Shown here piece after piece: positions 61,701 to 64,000 of a DNA stretch of 64,000 nucleotides. The notes under the pieces were generated by a model that saw nothing but the letters and a program-made list of their open reading frames with translations, made no database searches and was not told the origin of the DNA. The stretch is from Siphonodentalium dalli. Its lineage: Eukaryota; Mollusca; Scaphopoda; Gadilida; Siphonodentaliidae. The stretch spans positions 57,579,899-57,643,898 of the forward strand of contig CP136067.1 of assembly GCA_032622095.1 (NCBI GenBank), written 5' to 3'. The position numbers and the translations under genes were made by a program. Each line of letters begins with the position of its first letter. Position 1 is the first letter of the stretch.

Positions 61701-63821
61701 TATAATATATTAAATAATGCATGTCTTGTTGTTGACTAATAAATATGGCAAAATATTGGTCAGAGAGGATGTATAGTCCACGAGTCCACCATTCCTCCTT
61801 TCAGACTACTAATTTGGTAAAGTCAACTCCAAGCCATGAAATATCTATATAATAATACTTACCCAGCTATTGGATAAACAACAATATCTCTTGGCTGGTC
61901 GAGATCTTTCCATATTAAAACGGTTCTATTGCTACCATTGAGATCGGAGACTTCGATCATGTCGGTTCCCGCATCTGTCCAGTATAACTTATCACCTGCC
62001 CAGTCGACAGCCAGACCAGCTGGACTGTTCAGACTAGTGTCAACGATAACCTACAATGGTAAAACAACAATGAAACTGTAGCCCTCAGCCCAGTCAATGT
62101 ACAAGCCAGCCCATTCAACAGCCAGACAATCTGGACTGCTCAGACTGGATTCAATGATATTCACAGTCTGATATATGGACAAGTTAGCTGCACTTTTCAA
62201 CTGGCTAGTTGTGTCATGCAGTGGTTACAGCAAGAGTAAACCGTCAATGAACATATAGTGGTTTAGAATATTACAATCTATGAATGTGTCTTGGTTTTTA
62301 AATAGAGGCTACAACTACCAATTTAAAGAAAAGATTACTACAACCACGCCGATCCATATAATGTACAATGCAGGAACTACAAAAAATAAATAGGACTGCA
62401 GTTATCAGAGGCATATCACAGTCATCAGTCTATTTGGATGGGTACACAAAATTGGTTTTAGTGCTGAAATTGATGTCTGGTCTAGGATTGTTTGGACTAT
62501 ATGCATGGAAAATGCATTCCTCCCCCCCCCCCCCTGATAATTTTAATACTGGAAAATGACAACTGAACATAATCCACTGTAAGCTCCGTAACTTATGTAG
62601 GGATTTAAATGCTGACAAATTTTACAGCTTTATTAGTGATGATCCCAATTGTCGATGTGATCATCCAGTTCATTATTTCTTTACTTGCATGCTAGTCACT
62701 TAATAATAATAATAATAGTTCGTTATTTCTTTACATGCATACTAGTCACAATTCAGCAATTATTTAACAGGGCTAGGTATGTCAAACATCACTGTTGAAA
62801 AGCTACATTTTGATCATATCTTATTAGATAGTTAAATAGAAAGTAATTCCATTTTCGTTCAAACATACATAGCACACAAACAACAGCAGATAGGCCCTCC
62901 CAGAAACACAGTGTTGGATCCGACATATCATCCTTATACATATTAACTATCACGACTTTAGCGTGAGACTCATTATTCAACACCCGATCTCCCGCCCACC
63001 CGATCGTGGATGCAAATCTCATGATTTAAGCTGCCCCATGGGTATATCTGTGTTGACTTATATCAATGGACTTACAAGAAGTGATGAAAACCAATCCCAT
63101 CAAAGACAATGTTCAAGCTAGCTGCAGCTGGTGTTAATTAGTGCAAAGCAAGCTGGGCATAAGAGTGGCTCGCAGTAGTCGTCAACATTGCATAGAGAGT
63201 AATTTGCCAACACATAATTTTGACACATATTAAGCCATTTCAAATGAGTATAGGTAGTATTAATTTCTCATGCCATCTTTGTTTTAAGCATGAAAATCAA
63301 ATTATATACTTTCAATACACATTCAATGATCTACTTTAATAGTAAGCAACGCACATGCTATTGTTACAAAATATATTAGCAACTCCCAATTGTAAAAAGT
63401 TTGGATAAAAAATTCTTGGATGTACAGACATGACAAAAAGTCAGTGTGCTCTGAATGGCTGTACAATTTGTATTTACAAAAAGTGCAGAAGATGTATCCG
63501 ATTATAAACTTCGTCGCAAAATGCAATTTGCCATTGCCAAATATGACTGGAATACATAAATAATGTTGTTTTAAAAATGCCTTTTAAGAGTGACCCCTTC
63601 AGCCATACTAACCTCCTCATTTGAGCCGTCCCAGCCAGCTCTGCTGATGGTGTGAGCACTAACATCAGTCCAGTATATTAGGTCAGTCTTATCGTCCCAG
63701 TCTACAGCCACAGCACTCATGATGCCATTCAATGGTATCACGACATCTGCCCTGTCAGGGATTCCCAGAGTGATGCGTCGTATATCAGTGCGTGTCGAGA
63801 ATAACAGGAAATTATCAATAT
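10513..63821 (-). CDS. LRP4: LRP4 gene, 3' part (22 exons, 5' end outside window)
   Basis: Single-pass cell-surface receptor of the LDL-receptor family. In vertebrates LRP4 is the agrin co-receptor that activates MuSK at the neuromuscular junction and also binds Wnt antagonists such as sclerostin; in this organism the role is inferred. Twenty-two exons with GT donors and AG acceptors join in consistent phase to 1,103 residues plus stop. Order: propeller 2, EGF, propeller 3, EGF, propeller 4, EGF, juxtamembrane, membrane helix, tail with NPTY. Diagnostic matches recalled from human LRP4 include [18 protein letters not shown] at the start of propeller 4 and a cysteine pair (CTEKQ...GLC) just before the membrane. 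LRP5/6 would have three LDLa repeats after propeller 4; there are none here. Human LRP4 is about 1,905 residues, so roughly 800 N-terminal residues lie past the right edge. Introns are long and full of transposons. Confidence 0.94.
11254..11588. mobile_element. TTAA-flanked MITE (TTAACCTCTTCGCTGCTAAA family)
   Basis: Ends TTAACCTCTTCGCTGCTAAA and AGCAGTGAAGAGGTTAA. Internal inverted repeats around TACGGACC/GGTCCGTA and TTACGGACGT. A decayed relative lies at about 30780-30950 (GTTGACG...GGCATTTTCCA). Confidence 0.8.
12036..12690. mobile_element. 655-bp element with GTCCCCCGAC ends and internal 191-base tandem repeats
   Basis: Starts GTCCCCCGACGTTTCCGTCG and ends GTTGTCGGGGGAC. After a CCGT array come three head-to-tail units (12102, 12294, 12485, the last partial), each starting GAGAT(C/T)GGGTACCTTCATGG. 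The frame stays open, giving a repeated [10 protein letters not shown] translation that I take to be a by-product of the repeat. No transposase. Confidence 0.72.
13098..13368. mobile_element. TTAA-flanked MITE related to 9703-9955
   Basis: TTAACCCTGAGTTTCATAAT at the left, CAGTCATGAAAGGGTTAA at the right; two inner hairpins with CATTCTCTTATATATG arms. It lies in the LRP4 intron 107 bases past the NPTY exon donor. Confidence 0.8.
13475..13622 (-). CDS. LRP4: LRP4 exon: cytoplasmic tail with NPTY motif
   Basis: Forty-nine codons starting [20 protein letters not shown] then YQKCSTETI. The LTYxNPxY stretch matches human LRP4 (NLTYSNPSYRTSTQE) and is an NPxY-type endocytosis and PTB-domain docking motif. 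Acceptor TTAAAG, donor AAACAG|gtaagt, phase 0. The basic run after the membrane sets a cytoplasmic orientation. Confidence 0.93.
14107..14125. repeat. Poly(A) run
   Basis: About 18 consecutive A residues, intronic. Confidence 0.9.
14226..14456. mobile_element. TTAA-flanked MITE (TTAACCCTTTGAGTGCCAGG family) with palindromic core
   Basis: TTAACCCTTTGAGTGCCAGG against CTGGCACTCAAAGGGTTAA. At 14277-14343 it carries the palindromic cassette CCAATGCATTCTCTTATATA ... ending GAATGCATTGG found in other TTAA families. Second member at 42085-42490. Confidence 0.85.
15297..16546. mobile_element. hAT-type element with 8-bp target duplication AAATAAAC
   Basis: Flanked by AAATAAAC at 15289-15296 and 16547-16554. 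Ends TAGGGCCCGACGAA and TTCGTCGGGCCCTA. Subterminal CGAATC-rich arrays at both ends, a typical transposase-binding layout. No intact ORF, so non-autonomous (1,250 bp). A diverged copy ends at 33070. Confidence 0.9.
16627..16729 (-). CDS. LRP4: LRP4 exon: transmembrane helix
   Basis: Encodes PEESGGISG, then a hydrophobic run of about 23 residues ([20 protein letters not shown], then IY) and SK, followed by a basic stop-transfer stretch in the next exon. Acceptor TTTTTTCAG, donor AAGAG|gttggt. A hAT element with its target duplication ends 73 bases past the donor. Confidence 0.93.
17566..17627 (-). CDS. LRP4: LRP4 exon: pre-membrane cysteine pair
   Basis: Sixty-two bases encoding [20 protein letters not shown]. 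The C...GLC spacing parallels the conserved pair before the membrane in human LRP4 (CSERDARLGLC). Acceptor TTTTTAG, donor AAAG|gtcagt. Confidence 0.88.
17673..18896. mobile_element. Probable element with AAGGCCAAAAAAA inverted ends
   Basis: Left AAGGCCAAAAAAAAAAAATA then TTTGTTTCCTATTAC; complement of the right end reads AAGGCCAAAAAAAAAACATG then TGTGTTTCCGGTTAC, so similarity extends about 60 bases including a second homopolymer block. No target duplication or coding relic seen. Lies wholly inside an LRP4 intron. Confidence 0.5.
19165..19250. repeat. Palindromic dispersed repeat (GTGTTAATGGGTTTGTCGATA type)
   Basis: GTGTTAATGAGTTGTCGATA pairs with TGTGTCGACAAACCCATATC nearby. A better-preserved copy with the same flanking phrase (AATAAACCTTGTAAG in inverse orientation) is at 56880-57100. 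Confidence 0.6.
19431..19494 (-). CDS. LRP4: LRP4 exon: juxtamembrane linker
   Basis: Short exon (64 bases): [20 protein letters not shown] with split codons at both ends. Low similarity is expected here; the call rests on splice sites (TTTCAG, GA|gtgagt) and exact phase fit to both neighbours. The linker is shorter than in vertebrates. Confidence 0.84.
19779..21507 (+). mobile_element. pogo/Tigger-type DNA transposon, internally deleted copy 1
   Basis: TA at both outer ends (19777-19778, 21508-21509). Terminal repeats CAGTCAATTTCAGTTAATTG and complement CAGTCAATTCCGCTTTATTG. It keeps the first 31 codons of a transposase at 20829. Contains a (GTT)n run and a 58-base tandem duplication (21016-21128). 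Shares its backbone with the copy at 39491-41705 but has a different internal deletion. Confidence 0.87.
20829..20924 (+). pseudogene. pogo/Tigger transposase N-terminal fragment
   Basis: Reads [20 protein letters not shown] then [11 protein letters not shown] and stop. The KRKR...[14 protein letters not shown] pattern is the start of the CENP-B/pogo helix-turn-helix (family knowledge). The reading frame is cut by the internal deletion just after it; the DDE core is absent. Confidence 0.75.
21925..22145. repeat. Degenerate (CCCGATA)n stretch
   Basis: About ten spaced CCCGATA/TCCGATA/CCCGAAAA phrases in 220 bases. It looks like the subterminal array of a hAT-like element, but no matching far end was found. 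Confidence 0.6.
22400..23842. other. LRP4 intron sequence without identified element
   Basis: AT-rich; no coding signal, repeat ends or RNA gene recognised. Confidence 0.5.
23843..23956 (-). CDS. LRP4: LRP4 exon: last EGF-like module
   Basis: Thirty-seven codons: [37 protein letters not shown]. The CACP..PDS..C ending matches human LRP4 (CACPDEPDSRPC), a short EGF variant. No LDLa module follows. Confidence 0.94.
24637..24781 (-). CDS. LRP4: LRP4 exon: end of propeller 4
   Basis: Forty-eight codons: [20 protein letters not shown], then [14 protein letters not shown]. The RQTG that precedes the next EGF module is identical to human. Donor ACAG|gtattc. Confidence 0.93.
25253..25515. mobile_element. 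Diverged MITE of the 10058-10311 family
   Basis: Shares CTCCCATTCTGTTATAAATG, ATGGTCTATTATCTATATGG, GTTGAACTTATCATCCGAAC and GAGTTAAAG with that family, but the TTAA ends are eroded. It ends about 50 bases before the exon at 25566. Confidence 0.65.
25566..25714 (-). CDS. LRP4: LRP4 exon: propeller 4, [10 protein letters not shown] blade
   Basis: Forty-nine codons: [49 protein letters not shown]. Acceptor TTCCAG, donor ACAGTT|gtaagt, phase 0. Confidence 0.92.
26512..26672. mobile_element. Palindromic MITE with AAATAACTCTTG ends
   Basis: Arms GAAATAACTCTTGTTTCTAT and CAAAAGACAAGAGTTATTTC pair; inner parts AACTGAAAAGTTT and AAACTTTTCGGTTA also pair. Single copy seen in the window. Confidence 0.65.
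27195..27391. mobile_element. Truncated TTAA MITE (TTAACCCTTTACCCAACA family)
   Basis: Matches 28295-28663 from its left TTAA through the first part of the palindromic cassette, then is cut off at an (AT)n run and a non-matching sequence. Confidence 0.8.
27462..27910. mobile_element. Composite of two CAGAATGAGGTCCCC hairpins with a spacer
   Basis: Two hairpins (27505-27596 and 27789-27882) of the type CAGAATGAGGTCCCCAGAGG ... CCCTCTGGGGACCTCATTCTG flank a 190-base spacer. The spacer is found inverted at 33480-33700, showing the unit moves as a whole. Confidence 0.7.
28132..28226 (-). CDS. LRP4: LRP4 exon: propeller 4, [10 protein letters not shown] blade
   Basis: Thirty-one codons: [31 protein letters not shown]. 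Acceptor TTTCAG, donor CTTG|gtatgt. A TTAA MITE starts 69 bases upstream at 28295. Confidence 0.92.
28295..28663. mobile_element. TTAA-flanked MITE (TTAACCCTTTACCCAACA family)
   Basis: TTAACCCTTTACCCAACAAA against CTGTTGGGTAAAGGGTTAA. It carries two copies of the palindromic cassette; the first has lost one arm (CTTATATATGCGAGAATGCA). Inverted relative to the copy at 54538-54937. Confidence 0.87.
29390..29402. repeat. Poly(G) run
   Basis: Thirteen or so consecutive G residues, intronic. Confidence 0.9.
29760..30261. mobile_element. TTAA-ended element (TTAAAGGYACG ends)
   Basis: Left TTAAAGGTACGGTTGGCCTT; complement of the right end TTAAAGGCACGTGAGGCCTT. About 500 bases, no coding relic. Confidence 0.6.
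30486..30542. repeat. Strong 25-bp-stem hairpin
   Basis: GTTATAACCCGATTGGGTAT + CTGTA pairs with TACAG + ATACCCAAGCGGATTATAAC around a 7-base loop. It lies 34 bases past the donor of the exon at 30576. Confidence 0.8.
30576..30681 (-). CDS. LRP4: LRP4 exon: propeller 4, RDVIEVARV segment
   Basis: Thirty-four codons: [34 protein letters not shown], then a split glycine codon at GG|gtaagt. It replaces the usual N(R/T)IEV of the family. Acceptor is ATCTAG. Confidence 0.9.
31217..31329 (-). CDS. LRP4: LRP4 exon: propeller 4, NLYWTDTG blade
   Basis: Thirty-seven codons: [37 protein letters not shown]. Acceptor CACAG, donor ACAG|gtatat. Confidence 0.92.
31380..32030. repeat. Diverged tandem repeat (AACCA(C/T)(A/G)TACCAAATAT units)
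   Basis: Three or four related blocks, each with a TTCTCA...GAACCA..TACCAAATAT phrase followed by TTGCTCAAGTTATCATCCG. Only a few translated stretches look open and they are not conserved. Confidence 0.6.
32041..32166. mobile_element. Hairpin MITE, CAGAATGAGGTCCCC family
   Basis: CCCCAGAGGATGAATTTAGT pairs with ACTAAATTCACCCTCTGAGG. The right flank keeps the family end (CAAATGAATGACACAATATT). Confidence 0.7.
32206..33070. mobile_element. Diverged hAT-type copy of the 15297-16546 family
   Basis: Shares TCGGCAATTTC, the CGAATC-rich arrays, GATTTTATAACGTCAGTGAG and the right end GAAGCTTCGTCAGGCCCTA. The left end is eroded and the start approximate. It ends 42 bases from the propeller-4 exon at 33113. 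Confidence 0.75.
33113..33290 (-). CDS. LRP4: LRP4 exon: start of propeller 4
   Basis: Encodes [40 protein letters not shown] and [12 protein letters not shown]. The YYTD variant and the SRGS(V/I)RRISLDT opening also occur in human LRP4, which fixes this as the fourth propeller. A hAT-like copy ends 42 bases past the donor. Confidence 0.94.
33405..33722. mobile_element. Inverted copy of the 27462-27910 composite
   Basis: Hairpin remnant (GAATTTAGTGATGCTATCCC / GCTAGCATCACCAAATTCAC), then the 190-base spacer in the opposite orientation to 27597-27788, then the start of a second hairpin. Confidence 0.7.
34371..34502 (-). CDS. LRP4: LRP4 exon: EGF-like module after propeller 3
   Basis: Forty-three codons with six cysteines: [36 protein letters not shown]. 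Same 132-base length and same phases as the EGF exon at 56686, consistent with ancient module duplication. Donor AATA|gtgagt. Confidence 0.93.
34600..35208. repeat. Dispersed repeats with (A)AGATGGC(C/T) phrases
   Basis: Two or three loosely tandem blocks with AAATCCAAGATGGC...CATG and GATGGGAGC phrases. Related blocks at 36245-36310 and 58930-59240. No gene. Confidence 0.5.
35217..36241. mobile_element. hAT-type element with 8-bp target duplication TTAGTCAT
   Basis: Flanked by TTAGTCAT at 35209-35216 and 36242-36249. Ends TAGAGATGGGCGGTA and TACCGCCCATCTCTA. Subterminal CGGTA-rich arrays at both ends. 1,025 bp, no transposase; inserted into a copy of the AAGATGGC repeat. Confidence 0.9.
36327..36530. 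mobile_element. Diverged MITE of the 9703-9955 family beside a splice donor
   Basis: GATGGGAGCTGCACAAGTGC to AGCTCCAGTAACGGAAGG; the TTAA ends are lost. It ends about 20 bases from the donor of the exon at 36551. Confidence 0.7.
36551..36773 (-). CDS. LRP4: LRP4 exon: end of propeller 3
   Basis: Encodes [52 protein letters not shown] and [13 protein letters not shown]. Donor GCAG|gtgagt. A diverged MITE ends about 20 bases past this donor (36327-36530). Confidence 0.93.
36967..37150. mobile_element. TTAA-flanked palindromic MITE (TTAACCCTTTCAGTGCCAA family)
   Basis: Almost perfect hairpin: TTAACCCTTTCAGTGCCAAT with its complement at the far end, and ATTGATTATAA arms near the centre. It lacks the palindromic cassette of related families. 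Confidence 0.85.
37180..38101 (+). mobile_element. Helitron-like unit 1
   Basis: Ends with a short hairpin (GCCCGGACAACGTCGGGC) about 7 bases before CTAG|T, matching the Helitron 3' rule (hairpin then CTRR, T flank). Internal repeats of GATCTCGGAAACGGGTGGAG. The 5' boundary is approximate. No Rep/helicase. Confidence 0.6.
38102..38604 (+). mobile_element. Helitron-like unit 2
   Basis: Begins TCTCATATATATTTTGAAG directly after unit 1 and ends with the same hairpin and CTAG. Contains three copies of ACGAGATCTCGGAAACGGGT-type text. Confidence 0.65.
38605..39379 (+). mobile_element. Helitron-like unit 3 with 130-base internal repeats
   Basis: Begins TCTACTATATATTTTGAGAC directly after unit 2 and ends ...GGGCTAATCTGCTAG|T. 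Three internal repeats (about 39019-39345) around TTCAAAATGGTCAATTCAAG. The terminal hairpin is less clear than in units 1 and 2. Confidence 0.55.
40514..40561 (+). pseudogene. Possible second helix-turn-helix transposase start
   Basis: Reads [18 protein letters not shown]. The pattern (basic residues, then TLETKIKVI) resembles the pogo/CENP-B N terminus but is distinct from the 20829 fragment. It decays immediately afterwards. Confidence 0.4.
41108..41198 (+). pseudogene. pogo/Tigger transposase C-terminal fragment
   Basis: Open frame [20 protein letters not shown] then ISNK and TAA, lying exactly where copy 1 resumes shared 3' sequence (AATTGTTGTTTTTGCTG). The acidic DDD region near the end suits pogo-family C termini. 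Inferred from position. Confidence 0.45.
41846..42005 (-). CDS. LRP4: LRP4 exon: propeller 3, [10 protein letters not shown] blade
   Basis: Encodes [20 protein letters not shown] and the [20 protein letters not shown] blade, in which the YWTD core has drifted to VWGD, as it has in human LRP4 (LWADA). Acceptor CACAG, donor AATAAG|gtacac, phase 0. A TTAA MITE begins 80 bases upstream of it at 42085. Confidence 0.92.
42085..42490. mobile_element. TTAA-flanked MITE (TTAACCCTTTGAGTGCCAGG family), long copy
   Basis: Same ends as 14226-14456, palindromic cassette at 42121-42187, plus about 170 extra bases (about 42280-42445) interrupting the right arm, where TTAGGGCC is repeated on both sides. Confidence 0.85.
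42923..43373. mobile_element. TTAA-ended element (TTAAAGGTACTCAATCCG family), copy 1
   Basis: TTAAAGGTACTCAATCCGAT to TTATGCATCTTTAA. The homologous 450-base copy is at 48804-49256. No coding relic. Confidence 0.75.
43435..47400. repeat. 61-bp satellite array, about 65 units
   Basis: Unit GTTAGAATGGTGAGTAATAG + TACGGTGCTATGGTTCTAGA + TTGGGTTATATTCTAATTAAA. Nearly all units are 61 bp; a few are 60 (AATTAAGTT). Variation is concentrated at three sites (AATAG/AATAA, TAC/TAT, CGG/CAG). It occupies nearly 4 kb of one LRP4 intron (42006-48382). Confidence 0.97.
47708..47982. mobile_element. Double-hairpin MITE, CAGAATGAGGTCCCC family
   Basis: Two hairpins side by side (about 47751-47839 and 47850-47943). 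Outer ends GGCCAGGTCCAAGCATTGAA and TTCAAGGCTTGGCCAGGTCG are also inverted, so the whole unit is a palindrome of palindromes. Confidence 0.85.
48383..48641 (-). CDS. LRP4: LRP4 exon: propeller 3, two blades
   Basis: Longest exon here (85 codons). It encodes [19 protein letters not shown], the [20 protein letters not shown] blade and [20 protein letters not shown]. Donor GCTGG|gtaagt splits a glycine codon completed across a 6.4-kb intron containing the 61-bp satellite. Confidence 0.93.
48804..49256. mobile_element. TTAA-ended element (TTAAAGGTACTCAATCCG family), copy 2
   Basis: TTAAAGGTACTCAATCCGAT to GATTATGCATCTTTAA, same orientation and length as 42923-43373. It shares internal phrases such as GATATCTGATCACT(C/G)TGAGC. 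Confidence 0.75.
49927..50064 (-). CDS. LRP4: LRP4 exon: start of propeller 3
   Basis: Forty-five codons: [20 protein letters not shown], then [20 protein letters not shown]. Human LRP4 propeller 3 starts with the same [10 protein letters not shown] wording. Donor CGAG|gtaaag. The preceding intron (50065-56685) carries a hAT element and TTAA MITEs. Confidence 0.92.
50065..51353. other. LRP4 intron sequence without identified element
   Basis: AT-rich. Only a small degenerate inverted stretch of CGGTAC/GTACCG phrases near 50875-50930 stands out. Confidence 0.5.
51354..52752. mobile_element. hAT-type element with 8-bp target duplication GTCTAGGC
   Basis: Flanked by GTCTAGGC at 51346-51353 and 52753-52760. 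Ends CAGGGTTTCCG and CGGAAACCCTG, a classic hAT end. 1,399 bp. An open frame at 51439-51804 has no recognisable domain. GC content and codon-like texture differ from the AT-rich surroundings. Confidence 0.9.
52761..54537. other. LRP4 intron sequence with (AT)n microsatellite
   Basis: No gene or clear element. A short (AT)n run lies at 54115-54132. Confidence 0.5.
54538..54937. mobile_element. TTAA-flanked MITE (TTAACCCTTTACCCAACA family), best copy
   Basis: Exact TTAA ends, TTAACCCTTTACCCAACAGA against TGTTGGGTAAAGGGTTAA. Two intact palindromic cassettes (54569-54635, 54717-54783) face each other across an AT-rich loop, so the left ~245 bases form a large hairpin followed by a unique 120-base tail. 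Confidence 0.9.
55389..56427. mobile_element. Possible old piggyBac-type element
   Basis: TTAAACCCTTTACCCAATAC at the left and GATAGGCAAAGGGTTAA at the right (complement TTAACCCTTTGCCTATC). Similarity of the ends is limited to about 12 bases, and no transposase was recognised in between, so the pairing is tentative. Confidence 0.3.
56686..56817 (-). CDS. LRP4: LRP4 exon: EGF-like module after propeller 2
   Basis: One whole EGF-like module on one exon: [17 protein letters not shown], then a CACPTG motif and a final cysteine in NKTCKK, giving six cysteines. Acceptor ACAG, donor AAAG|gtacgt. Starts with two carried bases and ends with one, as does the next EGF exon. Confidence 0.93.
56880..57100. 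repeat. Palindromic dispersed repeat, better copy
   Basis: GTGTGTTAATGGGTTTGTTG pairs with ACAAACCCATTAACACATGA. The flank GGCTTACAAGGTTTATTCAG matches the copy near 19080-19250 in inverse orientation. Confidence 0.65.
57110..57980. other. LRP4 intron sequence without identified element
   Basis: No coding, RNA or repeat structure recognised. Confidence 0.5.
57981..58112. mobile_element. Palindromic MITE, family TACAGTAATGCCC, left arm deleted
   Basis: Keeps the first ~22 bases of the left arm and all of the right arm of the 655-873 family. Confidence 0.8.
58299..58488 (-). CDS. LRP4: LRP4 exon: end of propeller 2
   Basis: Encodes [38 protein letters not shown] and [12 protein letters not shown]. 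The human protein has the same WTDWQTKSI and MDIHVFHRRRPP pattern leading into an EGF module. Acceptor TTCAG, donor CCAG|gtatat, one base carried over. Confidence 0.93.
59253..60295. repeat. 55-bp minisatellite derived from an LRP4 exon-intron junction, 19 units
   Basis: Unit (plus strand) TAACCGTAATTCTCTATTGA + GACCATTGAGAGTGCATGTT + TCTATGTTATCATAG. The stretch CTCTCTATTGAGACCAT.GA + GAGTGC..G.TTCTAT equals the last ~37 bases of the exon 60296-60497, and GTACCT is its splice donor seen from the plus strand. Units at 59253, 59526 and 59691 keep GTACCT; most have GTAATT, which destroys the donor. Unit types GAGAGTG and CAATGTG partly alternate. Confidence 0.95.
60296..60497 (-). CDS. LRP4: LRP4 exon: propeller 2, YIYWTDWGK blade
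   Basis: Encodes 67 complete codons: [20 protein letters not shown], the [19 protein letters not shown] blade and [13 protein letters not shown]. Donor is GAG|gtacgt, phase 0. The last ~37 exon bases plus this donor and the first intron bases are the source of the minisatellite that fills the following intron (59253-60295). Confidence 0.93.
60729..61200. repeat. Three diverged ~155-base tandem units
   Basis: Each has AACTAATTAAG(G/A)(G/A)C..TAA, ATATG(C/T)(T/G)G(A/G)CC and AAATCAGTTGATA(T/A)T phrases. Likely part of a dispersed repeat related to that at 31380-32030. Confidence 0.6.
61863..62050 (-). CDS. LRP4: LRP4 exon: propeller 2, blades around KLYWTD
   Basis: Phase-0 start after a TAG acceptor. 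It encodes 62 residues ([36 protein letters not shown], then [10 protein letters not shown]) and ends GG|gtaagt. The human paralogous stretch reads almost the same, including the unusual AGT after YWTD. A degenerate copy of its first half lies just upstream at 62080-62167. Confidence 0.93.
62080..62167 (-). pseudogene. Decayed partial copy of the LRP4 exon 61863-62050
   Basis: Read on the minus strand after ATATCAG it gives [19 protein letters not shown] then LYIDWAEGY, against [19 protein letters not shown] and KLYWTDAG in the real exon just downstream. About 28 codons stay open, but YWTD has become YIDW and no donor follows; the frame runs into TAG, the real exon's acceptor. Best read as a tandem partial exon duplication that has lost function. 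Confidence 0.75.
62521..62533. repeat. Poly(C) run
   Basis: About 13 C residues (one interruption), intronic. Confidence 0.9.
62620..63612. other. LRP4 intron sequence without identified element
   Basis: AT-rich; a short (AAT)n run near 62703-62717. Nothing else recognised. Confidence 0.5.
63613..63821 (-). CDS. LRP4: LRP4 exon: start of beta-propeller 2
   Basis: Most upstream exon visible. It follows a CAG acceptor and ends GAGGAG|gttagt. It encodes 69 residues opening [17 protein letters not shown], the typical first strand of an LRP4 propeller, and contains LIYWTD followed by [11 protein letters not shown]. The first two bases complete a codon begun in an exon beyond the window; the end is in phase 0. 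Confidence 0.92.
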
Positions 63822-64000
63822 CTGCAAAAATAAATGTTTATACTGGATAGAATTCACAGTGCAAATCTCTGGTATTTCAAAAACAGCATTAATTTTTCAA
63901 TGCCTGGTATATGAACAATTTATGAGTATTATGTTTGGCACCTGGAATCAAAACCCTCTTTCCAATTGTGTTGTTTTTACTAAAAAATCATAAATTAAGA

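Overview
The window is animal nuclear DNA: AT-rich, intron-rich and crowded with transposons. It holds one confidently identified gene, LRP4 (low-density lipoprotein receptor-related protein 4), on the minus strand. Repeat style (many hairpin MITEs, Helitron-like tandem units, GGAC-type arrays, long intronic satellites) suggests a lophotrochozoan, probably a bivalve mollusc; that is inference. I see no rRNA, tRNA, CRISPR or bacterial-type operon.

LRP4 is read from right to left. I placed 22 exons (63821 down to the stop codon at 10513) from consensus splice sites and continuous reading phase. They join to 3,312 bases in frame, 1,103 residues plus stop. They encode beta-propellers 2, 3 and 4 (YWTD repeats), each closed by an EGF-like module, then a short juxtamembrane stretch, one transmembrane helix and a tail of about 119 residues with an NPTY motif. 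The signal peptide, LDLa repeats and first propeller lie beyond the right edge, so promoter and start are not visible. Family order, residue matches and absence of LDLa repeats after the last propeller separate it from LRP5/6.

By region: 1-10512 is downstream flank with palindromic MITEs and a 3.7-kb terminal-inverted-repeat element (5824-9525) that carries a broken ORF and a nested hAT transposon with a BED-finger relic. 10513-24781 holds the tail, membrane, last EGF and end of propeller 4, with hAT and pogo/Tigger insertions in introns. 25566-36773 covers the rest of propeller 4, EGF 3 and the end of propeller 3. 37180-41845 is a transposon block (three tandem Helitron-like units and a second pogo copy). 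42006-48382 is one intron dominated by about 65 copies of a 61-bp satellite. 48383-58488 carries propeller 3, EGF 2 and another hAT element. 59253-63821 carries propeller 2, a minisatellite derived from an LRP4 exon-intron junction and a decayed partial exon copy.

The most unusual signals are that junction-derived minisatellite, the degenerate exon copy, the block-duplicated satellite, and a palindromic cassette shared by TTAA-flanked MITE families with different ends.
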